Below, one piece after another: positions 34,914 to 42,654 of a stretch of DNA of 64,000 bases (the first letter of the stretch is position 1; each line of letters begins with the position of its first letter). The stretch is from Deltaproteobacteria bacterium. Its GTDB lineage: Bacteria > Myxococcota_A > UBA796 > UBA2385. The stretch spans positions 1 through 64,000 of the forward strand of contig JAGYJW010000008.1 of NCBI GenBank assembly GCA_018401435.1, read 5' to 3'. The notes below the pieces were generated by a model, which saw only the letters and a program-made list of their open reading frames with translations, searched no databases and was not told the origin of the DNA. The translations under genes were made by a program, and so were the position numbers.

Positions 34914-37900
34914 ATGACCCGCAGCACCGAGATTCACCCGCCCCACGCCCGCGCTTGTGGGGTCGCAGGTGTCGCCACCACCCTGGCCGCCTTCGTGCCG
35001 GGCGGCGTCGCGTGGGCCGCGCCCACCGCAGCCGAAGCCACCGCGGGCCCCGGCGCGTTGCTGGTGGGGGTCGGCGTCATCGGCCTCGCGGTCGGGGCCG
35101 CGTGCGCCCTGCTCTTGCGTCGCAAGCCGACCGGCGCTGGGGCTGCGGAGGCGGGCGCGCAGCCCGCCGACGACGCGGTCCCTTCGGCGTCACCGGCGCC
35201 AGCGCCGAGCACCGCGCCGTCCGAGGCCGAGGACGAAGAGCGGGCCCCCACCAACCCCGTCGACGTGCGGTGCCTGGTCGAGACCCTGGTCTTGGAGCTG
35301 CTCGAGCAACAAGCCGTCGGTGAGCTCGAGGTCGGCTGGATCGCGCGGCTCGACGCCACGCCCCACGTCCACCTCGCCGTCGCGCCCACCCGCGCGCTGC
35401 TCACCGAGCTGCTGGTCGACGCCTTCGCGCGCACGGCACAGGGCTGTATCACCGTGCACCTGGAGAACGAACCAGACGGGCGTCTTCGCATCGAGATCGA
35501 GGACACCGCGACCGAGCGCCTGGCCGGGCCGCAGCCGACCTGGGACGCGCTCGCGGCACCCCTCGCGGCCGAGCTTCGGGTCCAGGCCGAGCGCGGCGTG
35601 GGCTCCATCGTCTCGGTGCTCCTGCCCGCGCCCCCCCTGCCGCAGGTGACCCAGTCGGCCTCCACCGCCCCGGCGTCTGAGCCCGAGCCTCGGCTTGAGG
35701 TGGTCATCGACGACGCCTCGCCGCTGACCCTCGCGACGCTGGAGACCCAGTTCCAGCGGCTCCAGGTGGACCTGGTGCGCCAACCCACCGGCGCGGCGCC
35801 GACGCTTCGACTGAACGGCGACACGGTGATGCGCGCGGGACAGGTCGTGGGCACCCTGCCGCTGCCGTCAGCAGAGTGGCAGCGGCTGTTGGTTCGGCCC
35901 ACCGGGCGCCCCACCCGCGTGCTGATCGTAGACGACAACGACAGCAACGCCTTCATCGTCGAGCGCATGCTGGCGCCGCTGCAGGTGGTCACGGCGCGCG
36001 CGCGGACAGGGCGGGCGGCGCTGACCGCCCACCAGCAGGATCCCTTCGACCTGGTGCTCATGGACTGTGAGATGCCGGTGTGGAACGGCATCCGCGCGAC
36101 GGCTGCGATCCGGCAATGGGAGCACGACCAGGGCCGCGGCCCGGTGCCGGTGCTGATCACTTCGGCCCACTCCAGGGCGCGGATCTGGCCGACGGCGTCG
36201 GCCGCCGGCGCGACCGCCATCGTGCAGACGCCACTGCGACGGGAGCAGCTGGAGGACCTGTTGCGCACCTGGACCGGCGCCACCGCAGCAGGCGCGCCAG
36301 ACGCAGCCTCTGAACCGGAGGGCGAGGGCGCGCCCATCGGCCCGACCGATCCGCAGGCCCACCTCGACCCCGAGCTGTTTGACCTGGGGCAGCTCTCGCA
36401 GGTGCTCGAGCTCGGGCCCGAGCAGTTCTCGCACCTCGTCCAGGTGTGGAGCCACAGCGTCAAGCATCTGCGCCATGAGCTGCGGCGCGGCATCACCACC
36501 CGGGATGGCGCGCGGGTTCGGACGGCCGCGCACACCTTGAAGTCGAGCGCCGCCAGCATGGGGCTCGAGCGGCTCCGCGGGGTGTTCGAACAGATCGAGA
36601 AGCTGGCCGAGATGCAGGCGCTGGGCGCCGCTGGGTCCTTGCTGGAGGACGCAGACGCCCAGTTCGACCGCGCCATCGGTCAGCTCGATGCGGCGGCCAC
36701 GGCCTGGGTGGTCTCGGCCCCGCCTCCGCCGGTGGTCCCGGCCGGAGACGCCATGCGGGTGTTGGTTGTAGACGACGACCCCTTCATCCGGTCCGTCATC
36801 AAGCAGACCCTCGAGCAGGGGGGGTGCACGGTCGAGGTGGCCGACACCGGGGAGTCCGCGCTCCGTCGGATCGCGGTGGCCCCGCCGGACCTCATCGTGA
36901 TGGACGTCCAGATGCCCGGCATCGACGGCTTCACGGCGTGCTCACGGGTTCGGGAGAACGCGGGCAACGCCGATCTCCCGGTGCTCATCATGACCGGCCA
37001 CAACGACGTCCGGTCGGTCGAGCGGGCCTTCGAGGTGGGCGCCAGCGACTTTATCAGCAAGCCGTTCAACCCCAAGCTCCTCCAACACCGGGTGCGCTTC
37101 TTGCGGCGCGCGCAGCTCGACGTGCGCGAGCTGCGGGAGAAGCGCGAGAGCATCCAGGTGCTGGCCTACACCGACCGCGTGACCGGGCTGCCCAACCGCA
37201 TCAAGCTGCTCCAAGAGCTCGAAGCGGCGCAAGAGGAGCTGGCCCGAGATGGCAAGCAGCCCGGACTGGCGGTGCTCTTCATCGACCTCGACCGGTTCAA
37301 GGCCGTCAACGACTCGCTGGGACACGCGGTCGGCGACCAGCTGCTGCGCGCCGTGGGTCGGCGCCTCCGCGTCACGCTCGACGACCACGTCGCCACCCGC
37401 TCCGACCTGCACGGACAGGTGGTCGCGCGCTTCGGGGGAGACGAGTTCGTGATCCTGCTGCGCGGCGCCACGAGCCGAGAGATCGCGGCTCAGATCGCGC
37501 TGCCGCTGGTGGAGGCCGCCCGGAAATCCTTCCGACTGGGCCCCCACGAAGTCGAGATCGGCGCCAGCGCGGGCGTCGCGGTGTTCCCCCACGACGGCCT
37601 CACGGTCGATGCGCTGCTCACGTCCGCCGACAACGCCATGTACCGGGTGAAGCGCGCCGGTGGCAACGGCGTCGAGGCCATCGACACGGGGCCGGGCACC
37701 TCTGAGGTGCGGCGCAATCACACCCTGCTCGACGACCTGCGCCGAGCCATCCACGGAGACGCGCTGGAGATCTACCTGCAGCCGCGGGTCGAGGCCCAGG
37801 GCGGGACCGTGCGCTCTGCCGAGGCGCTGGTGCGCTGGCGCCACCCCGAGCACGGGCTGCTGCTGCCCGGCGCCTTCATCCCCTTGGCAGAGGACAACGG

Positions 37901-38510
37901 GCTGATCAGCGCCCTGGGCCTGCGGGTGTTGGGCCAGAGCCTGCGGGCGCTCGGCGAGATGGACCGTTGTGGGTTCGCACCGGAGCGGATCAGCGTCAAC
38001 GTGAGCGCGCTGCAGCTCCAAGAGCCCGCCTTCGCCGATGAGGTGCTCGACGCGCTGCGGGCGCACGACGTCCAGCCCTGCCGGCTCGAGCTGGAGGTCA
38101 CGGAGACCGCGGTCATCGACAACTTCAACCTCGCGGTGTCCATGCTCAGCCGGCTGCGGGAGCGGGGCGTGACCATCGCCATCGACGACTTCGGTACCGG
38201 CCACTCGTCGCTGCACTACCTGCATCGATTGCCGGTGGATGTGCTCAAGATCGACCGCTCCTTCGTCGAGCTGCTCAAGACCGAGGCGCCGGAGGAGGCC
38301 TCGGGCCCGGCGGCCATCATCGGCATGTTGCTGGCGCTCGGCTCGGCCCTCAACCTGCGGGTGGTCGCCGAGGGCGTCGAGACCCAGGAGCAGCTGACCC
38401 GCCTCTGTCGGATGGGTTGCGACGAGCTCCAGGGCTTCCTCATCAGCCGCCCGATGCCCGTGACGCGCTTCGTGGAGTACCTGCGCGCGCGGCAACGCAA
38501 GACGGCTTGA
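34914..38510 (+). CDS. Receiver-HPt-receiver-GGDEF-EAL multidomain protein
   Basis: 1198 residues from ATG 34914 (the frame is open further upstream). Domains in order: signal-like hydrophobic segments (about 15-65); a degenerate HATPase-like region lacking N box and G boxes (about 115-235); receiver 1 (345-460, LVLMDCEMPVWNG, but IVQTPL in place of KP); an HPt domain with RTAAHTLKSSAASMG; receiver 2 (LIVMDVQMPGIDG, FISKPFN); GGDEF with intact ARFGGDEFVILL and FIDLDRFKAVND; EAL with AEALVRWRHP, VTETAVIDN, IDDFGTGHSSLHY and VVAEGVET. No canonical RxxD inhibition site is seen. It can accept and relay phosphate and probably controls c-di-GMP. Confidence 0.85.
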   Translation: MTRSTEIHPPHARACGVAGVATTLAAFVPGGVAWAAPTAAEATAGPGALLVGVGVIGLAVGAACALLLRRKPTGAGAAEAGAQPADDAVPSASPAPAPSTAPSEAEDEERAPTNPVDVRCLVETLVLELLEQQAVGELEVGWIARLDATPHVHLAVAPTRALLTELLVDAFARTAQGCITVHLENEPDGRLRIEIEDTATERLAGPQPTWDALAAPLAAELRVQAERGVGSIVSVLLPAPPLPQVTQSASTAPASEPEPRLEVVIDDASPLTLATLETQFQRLQVDLVRQPTGAAPTLRLNGDTVMRAGQVVGTLPLPSAEWQRLLVRPTGRPTRVLIVDDNDSNAFIVERMLAPLQVVTARARTGRAALTAHQQDPFDLVLMDCEMPVWNGIRATAAIRQWEHDQGRGPVPVLITSAHSRARIWPTASAAGATAIVQTPLRREQLEDLLRTWTGATAAGAPDAASEPEGEGAPIGPTDPQAHLDPELFDLGQLSQVLELGPEQFSHLVQVWSHSVKHLRHELRRGITTRDGARVRTAAHTLKSSAASMGLERLRGVFEQIEKLAEMQALGAAGSLLEDADAQFDRAIGQLDAAATAWVVSAPPPPVVPAGDAMRVLVVDDDPFIRSVIKQTLEQGGCTVEVADTGESALRRIAVAPPDLIVMDVQMPGIDGFTACSRVRENAGNADLPVLIMTGHNDVRSVERAFEVGASDFISKPFNPKLLQHRVRFLRRAQLDVRELREKRESIQVLAYTDRVTGLPNRIKLLQELEAAQEELARDGKQPGLAVLFIDLDRFKAVNDSLGHAVGDQLLRAVGRRLRVTLDDHVATRSDLHGQVVARFGGDEFVILLRGATSREIAAQIALPLVEAARKSFRLGPHEVEIGASAGVAVFPHDGLTVDALLTSADNAMYRVKRAGGNGVEAIDTGPGTSEVRRNHTLLDDLRRAIHGDALEIYLQPRVEAQGGTVRSAEALVRWRHPEHGLLLPGAFIPLAEDNGLISALGLRVLGQSLRALGEMDRCGFAPERISVNVSALQLQEPAFADEVLDALRAHDVQPCRLELEVTETAVIDNFNLAVSMLSRLRERGVTIAIDDFGTGHSSLHYLHRLPVDVLKIDRSFVELLKTEAPEEASGPAAIIGMLLALGSALNLRVVAEGVETQEQLTRLCRMGCDELQGFLISRPMPVTRFVEYLRARQRKTA

Positions 38511-38559
38511 GGCGGCGGGCGGCAGCGGCCTCGGAGGTGGAGGGGGACCCCGTATTCGA

Positions 38560-38571
38560 GCGTATATACGC
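38560..38571. promoter_or_regulatory. Perfect 12-bp palindrome GCGTATATACGC
   Basis: A self-complementary, unusually AT-rich core in GC-rich surroundings, 50 bp after the GGDEF-EAL stop and about 170 bp before the PcfJ-like gene. CGTATTCGAGCGTATATACG spans it. Could be an operator or a recombination-type site; function unknown. Confidence 0.35.
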
Positions 38572-38670
38572 CGGGGCGGGCGCAGCTCCATCCCGCCGGA
38601 GCGGCTGCGGAAATGGTGGTGGAGCGGGCGCGTCGCGGAGGGCACCGGGCGCTGTGATCCTCTGTCGAGG

Positions 38671-38689
38671 GCGGACAACTGCTGTCCGC
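38671..38689. promoter_or_regulatory. Operator-like inverted repeat upstream of the PcfJ-like gene
   Basis: GCGGACA-ACTGC-TGTCCGC is a perfect 7+7 inverted repeat. A putative -10 box TATCTT (38710-38715) begins exactly 20 nt after it. The same arrangement occurs before the DUF932-like gene at 40262. Confidence 0.65.
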
Positions 38690-38737
38690 CAATCCCCCGC
38701 CGTGCGTCCTATCTTGCGATCAACGTCAGGAGGTCGC

Positions 38738-40249
38738 ATGGCTGCCCCGGATTCCCAGCCGCGCATCGACGGCAGCTACCGCCCCGGCACCAACTGGATG
38801 CCCGACCGGGGCAAGCTCTACCGCTTCTCCGCGACCGATGTGACGGTGATCCAGCCCTGGCCCCTGCCCCAAGCCTGGCGCCGCAAGGGCAACGGCGGCT
38901 GGCAAGGATGCCACCCCCACATCGACCTGCGGGTGGTGGGAGACCCCTTGGAGCCCGACGGTGCCGAGCTATTCCTCTGGCAGCAACGGTGGCACCAGGC
39001 CTTCGAGGTGGACGCATGGTCCCGGGTGCCTCTCGACATCCGACTGCTCGCCCGACGCGCCGCCTTGTCGGGTAGACAATGGCAGGCGCTCTGCCTTGCC
39101 GCACGCTGCCCCCAAGCGCAGCCCCTGATGGAAGAGATTCCGCTGCTGGCCGCTGGGCTGGCCGAGGTCAACCTCCTCCGCAGGCTGCAGGGTCGGCCCC
39201 GCCTGCAGCGCCCCTGGCGCGCCGCCCGCAGCCAGGCGCAGGCCCCCTGGGGTCGGGCGCGCTGGCGCGCCTTGTCGGGCTGGCTGGGCTTGCCTTCAGA
39301 CGCCGGCTTCGTGCGCATGTTGAGACGGGTGAGGAGCCTCGAAGGCGGCGACTGGACCGGCGCCCGGCTCATGGCCCTGGCCCAGGCCTGGCGGCTGCCC
39401 AAGGGCCGCAAGCTGCTGCAACACCTGCCCCGAATGTCGGGTCGCATCGCAGCCGTCTTCGAGACCGCCCTCCACGAACCCGGAATCCTCGAGCGCTTGA
39501 CCTTCAAGCTCCTATCCTCGCCCCGGGACGACCAGGACGAGGTCACCCTCGACAGCACCCTGGCGCTGATTGCCGAGGTTCGCTGCCGATTCGACAGCCC
39601 TCCGCCGCTGCCCCCGCTCCGCAGCCTGGAGCAGCTCGAAGCGGTGCGCGACGCCGTCATCGACGAGTGGATGGAACGCGACGAGACGGAGTTCGGCTCC
39701 TTTCCACCGCCGCCCCTGACGGGCGACGACCACATCGCGCCCCTGCTGAGCACCGACGCGCTGGTCCAGGAGGGCGAAGAGATGGACCACTGCATTGGCA
39801 TTGGGGGCTGGGATCGCCTCTGCCGCCTTCGCTTGGGCTTTGCCTACCGGGTGCGGGTGCCGCGGCAATCCGATGACCATCCATTGGACAGCGGCTTCCA
39901 CCGGGGCACGGCCTGGATCGTGCCCACACGCACGCCCCAGGGCGGCTTCACCCTGGAGCAGTTGCAAGGCCCCGGCAACCAGGCGCCCCATGCCTGCGTC
40001 GTGCAAGCAGTCCAACGCTGGCTGAGCTTGCACGACCAGGCTCGAATGCTGCGGGAGCACACCCCATCGCTCCGCGACTACCCCGCCCTGCCCCCAGTCC
40101 CCGAAGCATCCTGGCTGGCACCGCGAGAGGACCGGCTGTGGCGCGACTTCCAGGGGTGGGAGGTGCAGCCGGGGCGGCGACGAACCGAAGAGGGAGGCGG
40201 CGTGCCGCCGCAGGAGGTGCACGAAGATTGGGCAGAGATCCCCTTTTGA
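38738..40249 (+). CDS. PcfJ-like protein
   Basis: 503 residues from ATG 38738, with an AGGAGG box. The segment ALVQEGEEMDHCIGIGGWDR followed by LRLGFAYRVRVP matches the C-terminal PcfJ-like domain (EGxxMxHCV followed by a strand). The N-terminal 330 residues are Arg/Trp/Leu-rich helical sequence without known domain. PcfJ-like proteins are common on plasmids, conjugative elements and in large genomes; function is unknown. No signal peptide. It is preceded by the palindromic operator shared with the next gene. Confidence 0.6.
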   Translation: MAAPDSQPRIDGSYRPGTNWMPDRGKLYRFSATDVTVIQPWPLPQAWRRKGNGGWQGCHPHIDLRVVGDPLEPDGAELFLWQQRWHQAFEVDAWSRVPLDIRLLARRAALSGRQWQALCLAARCPQAQPLMEEIPLLAAGLAEVNLLRRLQGRPRLQRPWRAARSQAQAPWGRARWRALSGWLGLPSDAGFVRMLRRVRSLEGGDWTGARLMALAQAWRLPKGRKLLQHLPRMSGRIAAVFETALHEPGILERLTFKLLSSPRDDQDEVTLDSTLALIAEVRCRFDSPPPLPPLRSLEQLEAVRDAVIDEWMERDETEFGSFPPPPLTGDDHIAPLLSTDALVQEGEEMDHCIGIGGWDRLCRLRLGFAYRVRVPRQSDDHPLDSGFHRGTAWIVPTRTPQGGFTLEQLQGPGNQAPHACVVQAVQRWLSLHDQARMLREHTPSLRDYPALPPVPEASWLAPREDRLWRDFQGWEVQPGRRRTEEGGGVPPQEVHEDWAEIPF

Positions 40250-40261
40250 CCTGGCAAGCAT

Positions 40262-40280
40262 CCGGACAGCTTCTGTCCGC
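40262..40280. promoter_or_regulatory. Operator-like inverted repeat upstream of the DUF932-like gene
   Basis: CCGGACA-GCTTC-TGTCCGC is a near copy of the site at 38671. The putative -10 TACAGT (40301-40306) again begins exactly 20 nt downstream. Located 13 bp after the PcfJ-like stop. Confidence 0.65.
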
Positions 40281-40334
40281 CATGCGCCCGTGAGGGCGCA
40301 TACAGTCCAAGTGGTCCTCAGCATTGGAGTCCGC

Positions 40335-41489
40335 ATGAACGCCCCCCGACCCTCCCTCGCCGGCGCCCGGTGGGCGCAGCGCCTGCCGGACGAGACCTTC
40401 TCCTCCATCGAGGCGCTCCTCGACGAGTCCCGGGCACGCAAGCAGGCAGGCCAGGTGTGGCCCGTCGACCTCCGCGGGCTGCAGGCCATTCCGCTGGATG
40501 ACGGAGTCAGCCTGGTCCTGGACGGCACGCACCTGCAACCCACCCCGCTGGCGGCCAGCCAGCTGTCGCAACGTGTGGGCCTGCCCGTGCAGGCCGTGCA
40601 GGTGCTCAGCCCCGAGCTGGGTGCTGCCGCCCTCAACGAGCGCATCGCGGCCACGGCGTCGTCCGGCTACCCCAGCAACCAGCCGCTCCGCCTGCTGGTC
40701 GAGCCGCAGCCCGACCGGGGCTTCACCCTCCGCGCGGTCAACTCGCATCGCTACGCGCGGGTCTGGGACGCTGATGTAATTGAGGCGCTGGTGGCCCCGC
40801 TCGCCGAGGACGGCTGGCAGCCCGCTCGGGTCGAAGGACGCGTCACCCAGGCACCGGTGGGCCTGTTCCGCAGCGACCGCGACCTCTTCTGCTTCCTCGT
40901 CCACCCGGGTCCCGAATACCGGCTGCCGGGCGCCCACGGACGCCCGCTCCAGCGCGGCATCGTGGTCCGCAACAGCGAGGTGGGCGGGATCGCGCTGCGT
41001 GTGCGCGCCTTCTGGTTCGATGGCTGGTGCACCAACCACATGGTCTTTGGCGGAAGGACGGCCTTCGACTTCGCCGTGCAGCATCGAGAGGGCAACCAGA
41101 CCCCCCTCGCGCGCCTGCAGGAGCGATGGGACGCCGCGGGCGGCGCCCAGGCGCTGGCCGACGAGACCGATATTGCAGCCGGGCAGATGCACCGGGCGGC
41201 GGCGCGGCTCTTGACCCCATGGGCCGACACGCCCATGGCCACAGCCCACCTCGCAGCCGACGCATTCGGCGACTTCGCGCTGCGGGTCGGCGTCCGGCGC
41301 AGCCTCCCGCGGCGCCTGCTCCGCATGGGTGCATTTTCGGCCCTGGCCTATGCAGGCCCAGACGACCCGGGCCTGACGCTGTGGCATATGGCCTGCGGAA
41401 TCACCCAGGCCGTGCAAGGGCGCACGGGCCATCAGGACGAGCGCATGGCCGTCGACGAGGCGGTGGGGCGGGTGTTGGCCGCAGCCTGA
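40335..41489 (+). CDS. DUF932-like (phage/plasmid-associated) protein
   Basis: 384 residues with a GGAGTCC box before ATG 40335. The central block FTLRAVNSHRYARVWDADVI, then APVGLFRSDRDLFCFLVHP and GIVVRNSEVGGIALRVRAFW, and the N-terminal part fit the DUF932/DUF945 family that is widespread on plasmids and phages and has no established activity. No catalytic motif is evident. Co-regulation with the PcfJ-like gene is suggested by the shared operator. Its stop abuts an IS66 terminal fragment, which begins 1 bp later, so the last codons might have been altered by insertion. Confidence 0.6.
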   Translation: MNAPRPSLAGARWAQRLPDETFSSIEALLDESRARKQAGQVWPVDLRGLQAIPLDDGVSLVLDGTHLQPTPLAASQLSQRVGLPVQAVQVLSPELGAAALNERIAATASSGYPSNQPLRLLVEPQPDRGFTLRAVNSHRYARVWDADVIEALVAPLAEDGWQPARVEGRVTQAPVGLFRSDRDLFCFLVHPGPEYRLPGAHGRPLQRGIVVRNSEVGGIALRVRAFWFDGWCTNHMVFGGRTAFDFAVQHREGNQTPLARLQERWDAAGGAQALADETDIAAGQMHRAAARLLTPWADTPMATAHLAADAFGDFALRVGVRRSLPRRLLRMGAFSALAYAGPDDPGLTLWHMACGITQAVQGRTGHQDERMAVDEAVGRVLAAA

Positions 41490-41581
41490 CGAGCGGCGTG
41501 TATTTGCCCATCGAGGATTGCCTCCTGAGACACCGTCCCAGGGCGAGGGGGACCCGGGAGGGGGAGCCAGGCTGAGCGATC
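41490..41581 (-). mobile_element. IS66 left-end fragment (inverted repeat plus tnpA start)
   Basis: On the minus strand this reads CGCTCAGCCTGGCTCCCCCT and continues to GGAGGCAATCCTCGATGGGC, very close to 16273-16350 of the IS66 element (CGCTCAGCCTGGCCCCCCTC to GGAGGCAAACTTCAATGGGC). The encoded tnpA start is MGKYTPLV versus MGKHTPVV. Similarity ends at the DUF932-like stop. A solo end of a related but distinct IS66 copy. Confidence 0.75.
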
Positions 41582-41600
41582 AGGGAACACCGGCAGCGCG

Positions 41601-41853
41601 GATATCGCCATGACCGCTCCTGTGGGTGCGGGACGGCCGGCTCAGCCTGCGGGAGGTGCCGGCGCACCGCGTCGCGGCCCTGCGCCTCTCTGGCTGGGCA
41701 GGCGAGGACACCGTGGCCGAGAACACGACGCGGCTGGCGGCGGCCCCGATGCAGAAGCAGGGTCTGGTCGCCGTGGGCGAGCCGGCGGTGGCGCGGTGCA
41801 ACCCGCCCTGGACCCCGCCCTACCTCCGCTCGATCACCCTCTCGGCGTACTGA
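41601..41853 (+). pseudogene. SOUL heme-binding family fragment
   Basis: DIAMTAPV at 41601 is the SOUL-family IAMTAPV block. After a frame change and a gap of about 40 codons the sequence continues RDGRLSLREVPAHRVAALRL, SGWAGEDTVAENTTRL and ARCNPPWTPPYLR, the C-terminal half of SOUL proteins. The N-terminus is replaced by the IS66 fragment, and the last eight codons overlap the 3' end of the opposing HEAT-repeat gene. Dead fragment. Confidence 0.7.
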
Positions 41854-42587
41854 CGGACCCGGGGCTCCAGGCCGTCGTCGTCTCGGATCTGCTCCAGCGC
41901 CGCCAGGCTCTCCTCCTCCTGGACGCCCCCGAGGGAGGAGACCGCCTCCAGGCGGGTGTTGATCTCCCCGTAGGGCGAGCTGGCGACGCTGGCGAGGTCG
42001 CTGACCGCCTCGGCCTCGCCGTAGAGCGCCATCGCGGCAATCTGCGAGAGGCCCGCGTCGTCGGCGCCCAGCGCTCGCACCAGCAGCTCGGCGTGGCCAG
42101 GGCCTTCCGAGCGCCCCAGGGCGCGCAGCGCCTCCTCCCGCAGCCGGAAGAGCTCGGCCTCCTCGTAGACCGCCCCGAGGGCGGCGACCGCCTCGGCCGA
42201 GGGGTTGCGGCCCAGGCCGGCGATCAGCACCAGCTTCTCGCGGGAGGCCTCGGTGGTGCGGATCCGGTCGAGGGTCGCGGCGACCACGGCGGCGTCGCCG
42301 GCGCCGATCCGGGCCGCGATGGCCTCGGCAGCTGCCGACCGCTGCCGCTTGAGGGCCTCGGTCTCCTCCGGGGTCAGGTATCCCCGGCGCTCACCGTAGA
42401 GCGCATCGAGCTCGACGACAGCCCGCTCCAGCTCGGCATCGCCGCCGGTGCGGGTGAGCACGGTCCGCCGGGCAGAGGGTGTGCCGGACCCGACCTCGGG
42501 GGGCTCGGGCTGGGAGAGCCACCAGCCCACCCCGGCCAGGAGGGGGAGGAGGGCGAGGGAGAGGGCAGCCAGGGGGAGGCGTCGCAT
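41820..42587 (-). CDS. Exported HEAT-repeat protein
   Basis: 255 residues from ATG 42587, beginning MRRLPLAALSLALLPLLAGV, an uncleaved anchor or signal peptide. Residues 90-255 form HEAT-like helical pairs (AVVAATLDRIRTTEASREKL, LREEALRALGRSEGPGHAEL, INTRLEAVSSLGGVQEEESL). Such repeats bind proteins; no enzyme motif. It lies 67 bp after the giant TSP3 gene on the same strand and may be co-transcribed, which would suit an assembly or anchoring role (inference). Confidence 0.65.
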   Translation of the reverse strand: MRRLPLAALSLALLPLLAGVGWWLSQPEPPEVGSGTPSARRTVLTRTGGDAELERAVVELDALYGERRGYLTPEETEALKRQRSAAAEAIAARIGAGDAAVVAATLDRIRTTEASREKLVLIAGLGRNPSAEAVAALGAVYEEAELFRLREEALRALGRSEGPGHAELLVRALGADDAGLSQIAAMALYGEAEAVSDLASVASSPYGEINTRLEAVSSLGGVQEEESLAALEQIRDDDGLEPRVRQYAERVIERR

Positions 42588-42654
42588 CGGGTCGTCTCGT
42601 TTGGAGGGGAGAGAGGTCCCGCCCCGGCCTGAACCGGAGCGGGAGGGCACACGC

